Assembly (NCBI RefSeq): GCF_963576615.1
Contig: NC_088714.1
Location: forward strand, 26,966,558-27,030,557
DNA: 64,000 bases
Direction of reading: 5' to 3'
Source of the DNA: Watersipora subatra
Lineage: Eukaryota > Bryozoa > Gymnolaemata > Cheilostomatida > Watersiporidae
Position numbers and translations under genes: made by a program. The notes below the pieces were generated by a model. The model did no database searches, had not been told where the DNA came from, and was given only the letters and a program-made list of their open reading frames with translations. Position 1 is the stretch's first letter, and every line of letters starts with the position of its first letter. This document shows, one piece after another, positions 1 to 11,575 of this stretch.

Positions 1-53
1 CATGATCTCGGCTTGGCAGCAGACGGACATGGCTATTATTACAGTAACAAATG
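1..53 (+). repeat. SINE 3' end, cut by window edge
   Basis: Matches the tail shared by the tRNA-derived SINE copies elsewhere in the window (for example 62050-62096): a GGACGGACATG-like block followed by a TATTATAGTAA-like end. Only the 3' portion is inside the window. Confidence 0.55.
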
Positions 54-247
54 ATAGTAAAGATTGGCGAGAGTTTTGCCAGTCTCTAAAGACGATCGCT
101 GATTATCGATAAGAAGAAAAGTGAAAGTAACACAAAAGCTGTCCAAGGTAAGTTCGTTTGTTTTTTGGTTTAGCAGAATAAGTATAGACAGTATCCAGTT
201 TCATGTAAAATTAATGGTTTCACTGAACACAAATATCAATAACTAAC

Positions 248-1112
248 CTTCTGGAGCTGGTTGCGCTGGCATTATGCTGCGGTGCACAGCATCTACTGCA
301 GGGTTTTTCTTTACTGCAGGATTTGCCTCACGCTTTCTGGTACCATGATTTTCTCCAACAGGTTTTCCTTGATTTGTTGCATTTTTTCTTTTATCTATAT
401 TAAGTTTTCCATGATGATCCACATCTTCTGCAGGTTTTTCATGATGATCCACATCTTCTGCAGGTTTTTCATGAGCTACATAATCTTCTGCAGGTTTTCC
501 ATGATGCTCCACATCTTCTGCAGGTTTTCCATGAGCTACAGAATCTTCTGCAGGTTTTCCATGATGCTCCACATCTTCTGCAGGTTTTCCATGAGCTGCA
601 TAATATTCTGCAAGTTTTTTATTATTTTTACTATTTATACTAGGTTTTTCATGGTGCCCAGCATCTACCGCAGGTTTTACATTAGTTGCGGAATCTACTG
701 CATGTCTTTTGTGACCTTGACCTTCCATTGCAAGCTTTCCCTCATGCCCAGCATCTGCAGGTTTATTTTCACTCCCATTGATCTGATTTCTTCCATGTTT
801 CTCAACCTCTACAGATTTGTTTCTAGTCTCTACTTCGGGTTTTTTGTTAAAATTTTCAGCTCTCTGATTTGTTGGTTTGTCTTTAATTAAAGGATCTTTG
901 TTTTCGTTAAAATGCAGAGAGTTGTTAGCAGTCTTTTTCGTAGTTCGCCATGACGTGTCCTGAGATACATTTTTAGCGTTGCTCATGAACAGAAGTTTAG
1001 CAGAAATCGATAAAGGCTGGTAAGTCTGGGTCTTCTGCATATTCTGACGCAACGGTCTCTCATAGTCATTAGAAGGACCTTTCCATTCGGTTTCATATTT
1101 TACTCCTTTCAA
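248..1112 (-). CDS. Internal exon of an unrecognised gene, repeat-rich hydrophilic protein (partial)
   Basis: One open exon of 865 nt read from 1112 down to 248. It is bounded by a good acceptor (CACTGTTTTAG ending at 1113) and a good donor (AAG, then GTTAGT at 247-242). The first in-frame codon is TTG, not ATG, so this is more likely an internal exon than a complete gene; without splicing the frame would stop at 243-245. The exon encodes 288 residues plus one base (phase 1 at the 3' end). The product is rich in Lys, Glu, His, Asn, Pro and Ala, has no membrane segment and looks disordered. Its C-terminal half carries seven near-perfect 10-residue repeats of the types GKPAEDVEHH and GKPAEDSVAH. 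The next exon must lie left of position 1, and no upstream exon was recognised to the right. I do not know the family. A transposon origin is possible but no transposase motif is visible. Confidence 0.55.
409..618 (-). repeat. 30-bp tandem repeat inside the exon, about 7 units
   Basis: Seven units of 30 bp, each containing ATCTTCTGCAGGTTTT on the plus strand. Two unit types (GATGATCCAC or GATGCTCCAC, and GAGCTACAKA) partly alternate. The 30-bp length keeps the frame, so each unit adds ten residues. Confidence 0.9.
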
Positions 1113-1286
1113 CTAAAACAGTGATTACAATCAGTATCTTTGACAAGAACCATTCGGGTAGATTAAACCACAATCGGTTATTTGGGGAGCAGTTTTACGA
1201 TCTGTAGTTTTAGATAAAGAGACACATTTATCATGTAGTCAATGAGCAGCAGTCATTGTTAGGTTGTGGCCGTTTGCTATTTGCTA

Positions 1287-2189
1287 CAGCTGTTAAAGGT
1301 TGCCTTGCAACAAAATTCACATTACAGTTATTTGGTATCAAAAAATTCACCATGTTTTACTCTGCTGTGTTGTAAGTGCAACATATGTGGAAATGTGATT
1401 ACAAGCTCCTAAAGCTCAAAAACGAAAAGACGTCGTAGATTGGAATCAGTTTATTTCTCTGGCGTAGTCATTACATTTGGTTATTGCTTTGTCACGTGAT
1501 GTTCTCACGTGAATTGAAAGGCCAATAAAAAGCTAAATATAAAACTTCTCGTAGCACTAGTTTATGACCAACACTTCGGGTTTTACCGAAGACCCCTATC
1601 AAATATAGATGCTCGCTACTTTACAGTTTTGTTTCGGCTTGGTCTAATCGTCTAGTCGTAATCTGATTATGTGACGCATACTTCACGAATAATTTCTGCA
1701 GTGTTTTTCGATTATCACAGGTGACCAACAGGTGACCAACAGGCTCATCATGTTTATCAGACAATGATATGTACTCCTTCGAGCCAAGGTTGAAATTTTA
1801 AACAAATTTTTAATGTAGGTTATAGAATATCAGTGCTGAAGGTGACAGCATTACAATGACGATAAAATAGACGCGTAAGAACAATAGACATGGTTTTATT
1901 GAATGCATGAAGTATATTTGTGAAAATATTTCGACGAATGAGGTTGCGTGAAAATGTAAACAGAAGCCATCTTGTACAACTACGCCCCATTTGAGCCGTT
2001 TTGGAAAGAGTTTCCAAACTATGGCGGTCTCGTGTAGTTGTGATTAACTGTTCGTTTTTTAGCTTTTAAAAGCTTGTAATCACATTTCCACATATTTTGC
2101 ACCCACAACACAGCAAAGCAAGACATAGTGAATTTTTTGATACCAAATAACTGTAATGTGGATTTTGTTGCAAGTCAACCTTTACGCTG
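1287..2189. mobile_element. Non-autonomous DNA element with about 140-bp inverted repeats
   Basis: The stretch 1287-1426 reappears as its reverse complement at 2051-2189. The arms share, among other blocks, TTTGGTATCAAAAAATTCAC and GTGGAAATGTGATTACAAGC. The 620-bp middle has no credible gene; it contains two CACGTGA/TCACGTG boxes around 1494-1512 and the direct repeat AGGTGACCAAC at 1722-1742. Inverted arms with a non-coding centre suggest a foldback or MITE-type element. Superfamily unknown. Confidence 0.7.
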
Positions 2190-2900
2190 TGTTCACATCA
2201 GCCAATTTTATGTGGATTCTTTGGCCGATTTTCTCACAGGCCGAAAATTGCATTCTGTGAAAAGAGCAGACGAGCCCGAGACCGATTTTGCACAGAGAGA
2301 AATTTTATCGGTGAACGAGTGAGTAATCAATAAAATCACTTTCACAGCGAATCACACATTGTCATTTAAAGTGAATGCCATATTTGTTTTTGAATTTGCG
2401 AACTTTTTTGTCATAGCTTCAATCGCGAGCCAAAATTCTGTTGATAGCACTCTTGAGGGTGCTATCACCCTCGAAGGTGCTATCAATGGAAAGGTTGCTC
2501 GCTTTCACATATTATAGCTACGGCATGACAATTGAAGCAGCTGTTATTATGGCGTCTGTCCGTTGCTATAATAGCTGAAGCAAATTATGTTAGCAAAAGA
2601 TCATCCTCCCTATGGTTATCAATTATTGGTGATGAGCCGAGTAGCACGAAATAATCAGTAGACTTGCTAAAAAATGTTCATGAGAAAAGTTGTAAGAAAC
2701 AGTCAACAAAATGCAAAGCATGACTCACTAAAAATTAATCTGTTAGAGTTATCTGACCCTGCAAATGAAAAGCAAAATCTCCATTTTCAGTCCAAACTCG
2801 TCTTGGTGTAAATGAAATAAATCTGGCCAATCGCTTTTATAAAATCGTTCAGAGATCAGCCACGAAAACTCTGTTTGCAAATCGGCTAGTGTGAATGCAG
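2187..2900. mobile_element. Second TIR element, abutting the first
   Basis: The left end CTGTGTTCACATCAGCCAAT and the reverse complement of the right end, CTGCATTCACACTAGCCGAT, match at most positions, giving roughly 22-bp terminal inverted repeats. The interior holds no gene. It includes a small repeated block, GGTGCTATCA, at about 2458-2486. The left end overlaps the outer edge of the 1287-2189 element by 3 bp. No clear target duplication was found. Confidence 0.5.
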
Positions 2901-3010
2901 TTTTATAAATATAGGTCTGACCGTCAGGAATGTTGCAACTAGCAGATTCCTGGTCATACTACTAACTAAAAAGCTGTATATGGCAGAGTTCACTATTAAT
3001 TTCTAAAAAC

Positions 3011-3454
3011 CAACTTGCACAAAATCTTAGTTGATTTTATCAAAAAGTATCCCTGTTTTGTTCATCATTCGCGATTGTTTTTGATTTTTTAGCCGATCTG
3101 ATTGTCAAGATGTTTCAAGATTAAAATTGATAAAACTTGATCACTGTTAAAATGCTCAGATCAAGCAAAAGTGTGATTATAACATTTATAATTGCAAAGA
3201 GACCAACAGAATAGAGACGTGTAACACTTCAACTTGAATGCAATAGCTGATATCAACTATCGCAACAATAACAACTAGTGAATTCAATTCTTATGCATTT
3301 TTTTCTGAGCGTTTTAATTGTGTTTAAGTTTTGTCGATTTTAATCTTGAATCTTCCTGGCAGTCAGATCACCTTAAACATCAAAAACAATCACAAATTAA
3401 AGAAAAATATCGATACTTTCTGATAAAATCTACTAAAATGTTGTGTAAGTTCAT
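3011..3454. mobile_element. Foldback MITE, family C, copy 1
   Basis: Palindromic element with inverted arms of about 150 bp. The outer ends read roughly ACTTACACAAAATTTTAGTA; the inner arms contain AAGATTAAAATTGATAAAAC and CTCAGATCAAGCAAAAGTG-like blocks. Further copies lie at 28174, 41962, 44611, 46512 and 63360. The centre contains an ACTAGTGA-type motif and no gene. Confidence 0.75.
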
Positions 3455-3747
3455 TTTTTTTAAGGCCCTGTAAACGACATAAAACGAAAGGCAAGGCATG
3501 GCAAAACAATCTTGGCTTGTCTTCTCCTGCACTAGCATAGCGTCATTTTTGCTATTTCCTTTGACTACCAAAATACTGTTCTTTTAATCAGGGCAATGAA
3601 AGAAAATAAGCTTACAGTCTTTGATACACTGCTTTACAAACTAAAAAACACTAGTTTACTGTGAGACCCCATCAAGTGTGCCGAGAAAGTGCGAGGAATA
3701 ACTATGTACACAACTACTCAGCACTATCTAGTATGACAGGCTACTAA

Positions 3748-4196
3748 AGGCTGGTTCAAACTATATCACCGTATCTCGGCGTTGATTCTACAATACTTTG
3801 GTGATCGTCGATGATAACCATGTTCACAATATCACAAACCTATCCATGTTTGCATCAGGAAATACTTTGTGAGATTTATTATTTTTTATTTTCATGAAGA
3901 AACCTCTTTTTTTTCGCATGCGGGAATCAAGAATTAGTCTCGCAGCGACTATCAAGAACGAATATGAATAAATCACAATATCCACGACCGCGAATTACCA
4001 TCGCCGAAATGGTTCACATTTGAAAGGCGATCATTGACGATCGGCGAAGCATCGGGGAAAGTTTGACAGCCGCAAACTTTCCCGGCGTGTCCACGTTGCT
4101 TCGTCGATGCCATCAATTCACGGTTCACATAATCGATGATGAACGCCGAAAGGGAAACGCTGACAAACGGCGACATAGTGTGAACCGGCCTTAAGA
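3748..4196. mobile_element. MITE family A, copy 1, with 8-bp target duplication
   Basis: Ends are AGGCTGGTTCAAACTATATC on the left and CATAGTGTGAACCGGCCTTA on the right, which are inverted repeats. GCTACTAA occurs immediately left (3740-3747) and right (4197-4204), as expected for an 8-bp target site duplication. A second copy of nearly equal length lies at 18649-19092. No coding capacity. An 8-bp duplication is typical of the hAT superfamily; that assignment is inference. Confidence 0.75.
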
Positions 4197-4204
4197 GCTA
4201 CTAA

Positions 4205-4330
4205 GCCAAATGCAGCTAGTTCAAATCCTTCACGACGAAACTTTTTTACAACCACAAACTGTGACTTTGGAAAAACGAATGGAAGGATAAACAGACAGAC
4301 GGAGAAAAATCTTATTGTACTAAAGATTAG
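4205..4330 (+). repeat. SINE fragment
   Basis: Contains a Pol III B-box-like AGTTCAAATCC at about 4219, then a T-rich spacer, then GACAGACGGA and a TCTTATTGTACTAAA end corresponding to the tail of the other SINE copies. Both halves are diverged. Confidence 0.4.
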
Positions 4331-5971
4331 TAGGCAGCAATTTTATTTATCATGCTGCCAATAAGAGTTGCTGCCGTTGTCACTAGAAACCTTACTGAAA
4401 TTTTTAACCTTGACTCAGGGTTTATAAGCAAGCATAAAAAGAAAACTACTATGATTATCATATTATTATCATATTATTAGACATGATAATCTATATTGAT
4501 GCATCCCAAGAATAGGACATCGTGGAAAGTTCAAATGCTTGAACTGTGCAAGATGAGCCGGATATAATACCTTAGCTCAATATTATAAATCCTTATTTCT
4601 CATTCAACAGTAAGTGTCAGGTGAATGTGTCTAGTGTAAATGTCTGGTGTACGTGCCAGGTCTTTCGGTGTAGGCCATGTATGAACTCACTGTTTTGTCT
4701 TGAATATAATATGGAATGTCAAAAACTTAGGCAATTACAAAAGCTATAAAAGTTCTCATTGAACTAGTAATGAAGCTAGTTTTTAGAACTAAATTTTTAA
4801 TTTACTGAACAAATTATAACAAGTTTGATGCAATTGTCTGATTCATTGAGGCAGTCACCTGCTCAATGAACTTCATGCAACTTGCTTTGAACATGAAAAT
4901 ATCACAGTAAATGGATATGGAAATAGCAAAATTGTACAAACTTAGTTTAGATTCCTAGTCTAAATTAGAGTTACGCAGCGTATCGCTATCATCTTTACCT
5001 CTGAACCTACACTCTGTCAAACTCTCACTCTCCACGGTGTACTGGACCGACAAGCAGATCATGTTCCCATTGAGCGCTATAGTTTAGCTTGGCTTTGAAT
5101 GCGATTATTCGGGTTTAATTCCCTTACGATGCAATTGTTTTTTCTAACTTCCGAGACAGAAAGACAACACAGCACATGTTATAGTAGTGAGTACACTCGT
5201 TTTAAGTATCACTCATATGCAACAAGGTGGGCTAGCTTGACAGACTTTTATTTGAGGGCATGCAATGCTGCTCATCACTGATAAGTGGTTAGCTGTAAGT
5301 GATATCATAAGCTTTATTCTCTGGAAGTGTATTTGCTTGGACAATGCTAGTATGAGTAGAAGTTATAAGTAAACATTTATAAACCCACCCTTTTTAGTAT
5401 TAGGAAAGTCTTAAAGAGAGGTAAAAAGCAAAACTAACCAATGCAGCGCAACTTCAGTGCTCGACCTCTTTACTCAAACACTTTGGTACTCGATCAATAA
5501 ATATGAGTACAAAATCCATCTGAATTTGAACAGATTTTCCCTTAATACTGGGTCTAAAGACGGATGTTCTTTTAACATTTTAGGTATTTGTCTTTGAGAT
5601 GAAAATGTATTAAAATACTTACCTTTGTTTCTTACAGACAAATGGGTTTCAGTTTTTAAATAAATGGTGTTTGACAACCAAATCCAAACAAATTATGGTT
5701 GGGCGCCGAGATTCCGCTGTTCATGTATTTGTATACACTAGGTTGATTTCTAACGAGTCAAAAATTTAGCTAAAAGATTCAAAAAACAATGTAGCAGTTA
5801 AAATGGTTATAAAGATTGCTAGATTTTCTCTGTAATGTTTTGTCGCCAGGATCATATAAGGCGAATGGAAATACCACAGCTATCTGGAATAATTCTAACA
5901 ATAATCGTTCTTAAATTTAACAATACATCTACATCGTCTTCTATCTTTCTTTTATTTTTTATGCATATAAA
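4331..5971. other. No gene recognised
   Basis: AT-rich sequence with only short, shadow-like open frames. One dispersed block at about 5045-5095 (ACAAGCAGATCATGTT, then a GCGCTATAG-like motif) is shared with 27414-27445. Confidence 0.4.
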
Positions 5972-6130
5972 TTTTAGTGTTTGTCTGTCTTTCAGCTGTC
6001 ATTCCTTTGTCCAATTATAGCAATTAAAATCTTGGAATGAAAAATCTGTTTTGCTATGGAATTGAACTTCGAACCACCAGTCTGGTGACAGATGAGCTAT
6101 TTATAACCCCTAGCGGCTACAATGCTATAC
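5972..6130 (+). mobile_element. Helitron-like 5' fragment
   Basis: Begins AGTGTTTGTCTGTCTTTCAG and continues with the TGTCCA...TAGCAATTAAAATCTTGGAATGAAAAA portion seen in the longer copies at 7533 and 17876. Similarity fades after about 6130, so the 3' end is missing. Confidence 0.5.
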
Positions 6131-6230
6131 AATGAAATATTTGTGGTCATACTCATGACACCGGTTAAAATACCAACACTTGAAGCAGCGCTTGTAAAAA
6201 TACTATTATTAGTTACTACAAAGTTACTAC

Positions 6231-6425
6231 TAGCACGCCTGGAGAATATGATTGAATGAGAGATCATGATGTGTAACGATTACAACTGAAATTCTTCCAC
6301 AACTTTCCTAGGTGGCTGCATGGTTTAATGGTTAGTGAGCTTGACTATACATCTTAGATTTACAAGTTTGATACCTCTATGGCATAATCTTTTTTCCTAA
6401 TGTTCTTACTTTGCTTCAAACAGCT
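6231..6425 (+). repeat. tRNA-derived SINE
   Basis: Head block with GAGAGATCATGATGTGTAA, then a tRNA-like part: A-box-like TGGTTTAATGGTTAGTG and B-box-like GTTTGATACC. After this comes a T-run and CCTAATGTTCTTA, the same order as in the 61868 copy. It does not fold as a complete functional tRNA. Confidence 0.6.
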
Positions 6426-7404
6426 TGCGGCCGCAATCATTGAACGCAAACAAAACTTCGCCTCTTTTCTTTATTTACAGTTTTTACATTATTTTTATTT
6501 ATTTCAATTGGAACTAATTTTTTTATAACCGTCTTTAATCTTTTTATAACGTCTTTAATCCATTTTATTTAAAACATTGCCATTTGAACAAATATTGTCT
6601 ATTTTTATTGTAGTATGGATGTAGTAAATTAACATGTGCAATTTTTTTCCTCAACAGACAAATATTGAGTTCACTACAAACATTCATCATTAAAGTTCCA
6701 TACAGTATTAAATTTGTTTTGAGTTTAACCATGACTAATTTTCGTAGTATGCATTTTTTCTGTTAATTTTTTTTAATTTAAAAGTTAGTAAAATCACAAT
6801 AGATTTTCATTTCAACCATATATGCAATACGATGTTTGTAGTAAATTTGTTGCCCATTCATACTCAAGTTTGGACAGCATTCCATTTTGCAATTGTGTTG
6901 TGGTTGCATCCAAGTCGATCCAATACTTGATTCTGTGAAGAGTTTTCACCAAAATGAGCTGTGCATAATGTACAGCGCGAAAGTAATACCTACTGCATTT
7001 AGCACTGCGAAATGCCTGCTAGCAACACTCTCATAACATACATACACTTTTACCACAAGGCATCATGAACATTGAAACCATTACATTCATTTCACTCCTA
7101 CACTCTGACCTTTAAAACTGATTTTCAAAGTCAGAGGCAGGTTCACAGTCAAGGATTTTCTCTTACCTTTTCATTGATTAATTTCATTTATTGCAGACTT
7201 CTAGAAAACGATAAAAGCAATGATGGCAATGACCAGTCAAAGTATGATAGTATGAAAGTATCAAATAATACAATATTCTGTAATACAAATATATCTAGTC
7301 AGTGAGCAGAAGGCGAATGACAAAATCTAGGAACTAGATGAAACTATTTAAGACACTTCGGGCATTAAAAATGCCAATGTACTTCTATACCACAAAAATT
7401 GAAT
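6426..7404. other. No gene recognised
   Basis: AT-rich with many homopolymer runs. A NotI-type GCGGCCGC lies at about 6427-6434. Open frames are short and of random composition. Confidence 0.4.
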
Positions 7405-8100
7405 TAAAAAAGGACAAAACCACAAGCTAAAACAAATGTCCCAAGTTCAATTTTCAGAGGAAGATTTTCAAAGAACGTTTATTCTTTGAGGAGCATCTCA
7501 TATGAAAATGATTATATATCTACATATATATTTCTCAAAGTTTGTCTACATATCTGTGTTTCTGTCTGTGTCTGTGTTTGTCCAGATGTAGCTATTAAAA
7601 TCTTAGAATAAAAAACCCGAGTTGCAGATGATTTGATCTCAGACTCTACCATTCACCAGTTCAGTACTTTCCTAATTAAACTGCACAAGCTTGATGGCTT
7701 CGCTAGGCGATAAATGATGTTATATGGATGCAAACACGCTACCCCTCTCTCTTACAATGCAACGTCATAGCGCAATGTCATGGAGAGCAGTAGCATAATT
7801 TTCTGGGTGCTCAATCGTGAGAGCGAATAGTTAGCTCTTATTAGTAAGCTTACTCAAATTAGCCATTGGCAATGTGCCAGGCTAATAGCAAGTGGCAGAC
7901 AACTACATTACCTCTCATTGTTTATAAGCTGATTTTTAATACCCGGGCAACGCCGGGCATCCAGCTAGTATTTTGATGTAACTACTTCCACAAGAATAAA
8001 TATTGCAAAAGGTTTTTGCAAAAGGCATATTGAAAGGTTTTCTCTGAAAATTAAACTTGGGAAATTTTTTGTAACTCGTGGTCCTGTCCTTTTTTAATTT
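7405..8100. repeat. Inverted repeat pair bracketing a Helitron
   Basis: The stretch 7405-7485 (with AATTAAAAAAGGACAAAACC and CCCAAGTTCAATTTTCAGAG) is matched by the reverse complement of about 8020-8100. The arms are about 75 bp and diverged. The Helitron at 7533-7968 sits between them, so it probably inserted into an older inverted-repeat element. Confidence 0.55.
7533..7968 (+). mobile_element. Non-autonomous Helitron, full length
   Basis: Starts TCTC and ends with a hairpin (CCCGG, loop GCAACG, CCGGG) followed eight bases later by CTAG and a host T. A 5' TC, a 3' hairpin plus CTRR, and no terminal inverted repeat or target duplication are Helitron hallmarks. The 436-bp body has no Rep/helicase gene. 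Related copies lie at 5972 (5' part only) and 17876. Confidence 0.7.
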
Positions 8101-8139
8101 ATATAAATACATACAAATATTTATAAAGTCTTTGCTTCT

Positions 8140-8290
8140 CTCGGTCTTTCCATCAACTGAACAATTGGCTGGACGATTGTCCGATGTGACCGTATCTGTC
8201 CAAAAAATAACTTTGACAGATAGGTGGCTCTTATGACAGACGATATGAGCTAAGCGCGTTTGGGAGTTTTCCACCGGCTTAGCCAGTGTT
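8140..8290 (-). repeat. Dispersed repeat shared with 23101-23250
   Basis: Read on the minus strand, this stretch aligns with 23101-23250 on the plus strand. Shared blocks include AGAGCCACCTAT, GTCAAAGTT and GTCACATC.GACAA. Both copies keep open frames, but with substitutions too irregular to claim a protein. Confidence 0.55.
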
Positions 8291-8299
8291 GACAAGTGA

Positions 8300-11289
8300 T
8301 TTTGGAAGAATTTGTGCTATTATTTGGCAGTATAGTACAGTACTCAATTCTCAGTGTCAATTTTTCGAATGTTTGGATATGGCAATGTCTGTATTGATCC
8401 AAACAAATGAGGATTACCTGCATATGCAATTTATCATTTTGTATCATTTTAGAACTTTGGAATTTTGGTCACCAAAAGAAGTAAGAAGAATCAAGTTACT
8501 TTTTTAAAACCATAAAACAAACTGAAGCCTGTTGACTTTCAACGCTTCAAACTTCACAAAACTAGACTGCTCTTATGTGACTCACACGTACATTGCTCAC
8601 ATAATTTTGTTTATTTTGTGTCACAACCATAAATCTACTAATTGGTAGACACTAATTTCGTGTAACGCCAAAACTCGTTATCCTTTCCTCAACCAAAATG
8701 CCGTTCCATTTATTTGCGCTAAACAAGTTGATGGGTCCTTGATAGCACTGTATACCTCAAAGTGAAACAGAAATGTCTGTTTACAAATTAGCTTTAATTC
8801 ATGGCAGGGAACAATGCAAACCGCAAAAGATTGGCTGAACATTACACCCATCAGTAATGATTAGGACTTGCCCTAGACCTGCCCGCATCATATCCCAAAC
8901 ATTCAACAGCGTCATCTCTTAGGTATGTCAAAAATGAGAACGTCAATGAAAGATAGTAAGCATTACTATACCAAGAGTTTCGATGTACTCAACAATAAAG
9001 AAATGTTGTGGCAAAGAGTTTTAGAACTCAGGCTACTCTGTAAGCATTGGCGCTATGTATGTGAGTTTCGTTGAAGCAAAGAAATTTGCAAAAGTGCTTC
9101 TTCCTGCCTATTAGCAATGCTACCAACAAATTTTTAGAGTTTTAACTAAAACTTAAGTGAAACTCTAAACATACAGTGAAGACTTTCTACTAGTTGCAAG
9201 AAAAAAATATTGGACAACCTTCCATAGAATGCTTACTGATAAGTACTACCTTTGAATTGAAAGAGCAAAATTTTAGCTGTTATCATCATTTTTATGTGGT
9301 GCACTTTTCCAACAATTCTGTTGTTTGCTAATTGCTCAGCCCTTGTTACGATTGAACCAGTCACTTTTCTGCCTAAATGATGCACTCATGCTCTCTCGGC
9401 AAGTTTCACATCATGCTGGTGATTATTTTTTTGCCTCTGAATGAAAAAAGAAATCCCACAACTATCCAAAAGACAGGACAACTCATTAGCGATACAACAA
9501 ATTATGAGGTCAAAAAGCAAGGCGCTGCACTCAGTTTTCCTGATGTTATTGAAACAGAAAAAGAGTATTTTTAGTGTTTCCTCCATCGATGTTTGCTACG
9601 GTTGGTTAAACCAGCATTTAATGTTCGGGATGGTTTCATGATTACTAGTAAACCAAACCAGCCATTGTTTTTCACTAAGCTAGCAGCTAAAGAATGTTGA
9701 AATTAGATAGTTTTCCCAAATCACTGATGCAAGACTTCCTCTGTAGTAGGGTATTACAGCACTAATAAATAGAAATAGTTTGTCAGTCTTGTCAAGAAGT
9801 CATTACATGGAGATTTCTACAATAAATCAATCTTGTTAACACAAACAATACAGAGGTTAGATAAATCCTGAAAGTTTATCCATGAAGGGAAAACTACCGT
9901 TTGCATTGTCTGAATGTGAGCGATCAGAAACATTTCTCATAAAATGCAATTGCTAGACCAGTCATACTTGCTGACGCCTTTTGCAATGCCTCTCCCACAT
10001 TCATCATTTGCTGGTAATTTATGTGCAGGTGAAATACTGACCAATCACGCTCCACGTTCACAACTATTTCCAAGAAATTTATTTTTTATTACCTTGTAAA
10101 TATTATATTCTACATGTTATATTATGTGTGTATTATTTCTACTTTTTTACTTTTTGAAGCAAACAGAACGTAGTAGCTGTTAACAGAATTAGCCAGTGAG
10201 ATACAAGTAAAAAATTAAAAGTCTGTCAAAAACTGTTATAACTTTAATGTTTATAAGGAAGAGTTGGCTCATAATTGCCAGAGAATGACCGCATCACAAA
10301 TAGCCAAAAGAAACAGTCAAAGCATTAGCGCCATGCTTCTACGCCAGCAAACTCAGGGTCTTGACTGGCAACCCCTAACATGGATAATAAAACTTGGTCT
10401 ATGACCTTCACCTCATTGAATATCAATGAGTATGTCAGCTCTCCCTTTGATGACTCCCACTTCATACACATTGACTGATTGCCAGTAGCACACAGGTTGT
10501 AATGAAAGCTTGTGACCTTGAAGGGCGTCGATATTTCACCTTCTTGACACTTAACGATTAGGCAATCGGAATTCATTGAATATTTAAAAATTTTGATTAT
10601 GCATTCAATCTTTTAAAGAAATATGACTAGAGAAACGTCTCATGTATCAAGTGAATCGCTTACATATTACTGCTGTGAAACAATTTTACAAGTGTTAACT
10701 CTCCCTGAAATATAGTTACTCTAGTTTTAGTGACTATCTACGTGGAAAGCAAGCGTTCTGTATATAAAGAATATTTCTGCATGCGTTGAGCAGTCGTTGA
10801 GGCCGACTTCTACTTTGAAACATAGAGTAACTCTATTTGCAGCTTTTAACTATACGCGATCGACACAGCAAATACTCTCTCAATGAGAAAAGCAACCCAG
10901 AGCTGAATAGAGAAATCAAATACACTAGACGCTCCTTAAGCATACAATATAATCCTCACCCCTTTGGCCCTTCAAATAGTAAAAAACTACTCTAACTTAT
11001 TAATCTAATGACTGTACAGTAACTAGTATTATTAGTTTGTATCAACAGTCTTTCTTTTTTTTATCACTTTTCCTTGGTTTAGAGTTCATGGTTATGGTAA
11101 TGTTAAGTTAAAGGTAATGTACTCCTGCAACGTCAATTTAAATCAATTTTTTTCACTTCTTCTGAGCAGCAAGTTGTATGCTGCAAAAAAATACAGAGAA
11201 ATACCGCATAGGCCTATGTCTAAAATAAAGTACAGCAAAAATTATTTTTCATTATAATAAGTCCGAAGCTATTGGTAAAGATTAGGATA
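8300..11289. other. No gene recognised
   Basis: Three kilobases of AT-rich sequence with short open frames only. I found no splice-bounded exon, tRNA, tandem array or element end that I could support. Confidence 0.4.
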
Positions 11290-11575
11290 AGAGATTGCTT
11301 TTAACGAGACTCCCAGCTCGTGGCATTTAGCTTGGTTGACCAACAGTCTAACACCGATCAACCTCCTTTAGGTATTTCTGAATAATTGTTATAATTATAC
11401 ATATACATATATATGTATAATTATAACAATAATGATATGATGTGTTATATATTATATATATATATATCATAGGCCTATATATGTTATAATTGAGTTATTT
11501 GTTCTCAATGCTTTATCGTGACACCCAACGATCTCTCACGACACACTAAACAGCTGGTTCGTCAGGCTAGAAGTA
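11290..11575 (-). repeat. SINE, minus strand, interrupted by a TA-rich palindrome
   Basis: The minus strand shows GGTTGATCGGTGTTAGAC and GTCGTGAGAGATCGTTGGGT, matching the tRNA-like and head parts of the SINE family. Between them (about 11384-11500) lies TA-rich sequence including a palindrome centred near 11407 with ATTGTTATAATTATACATAT on one arm. Confidence 0.5.

Noticed and set aside
261..890. 209-codon plus-strand open frame, Phe/Ile/Cys-rich
   Set aside because: It is the antisense of the repeat-rich minus-strand exon, which has splice sites and the more plausible composition.
7936..8295. 119-codon minus-strand open frame
   Set aside because: It runs across the end of the Helitron, the inverted arm and a dispersed repeat, so it is a chance frame through transposon sequence.
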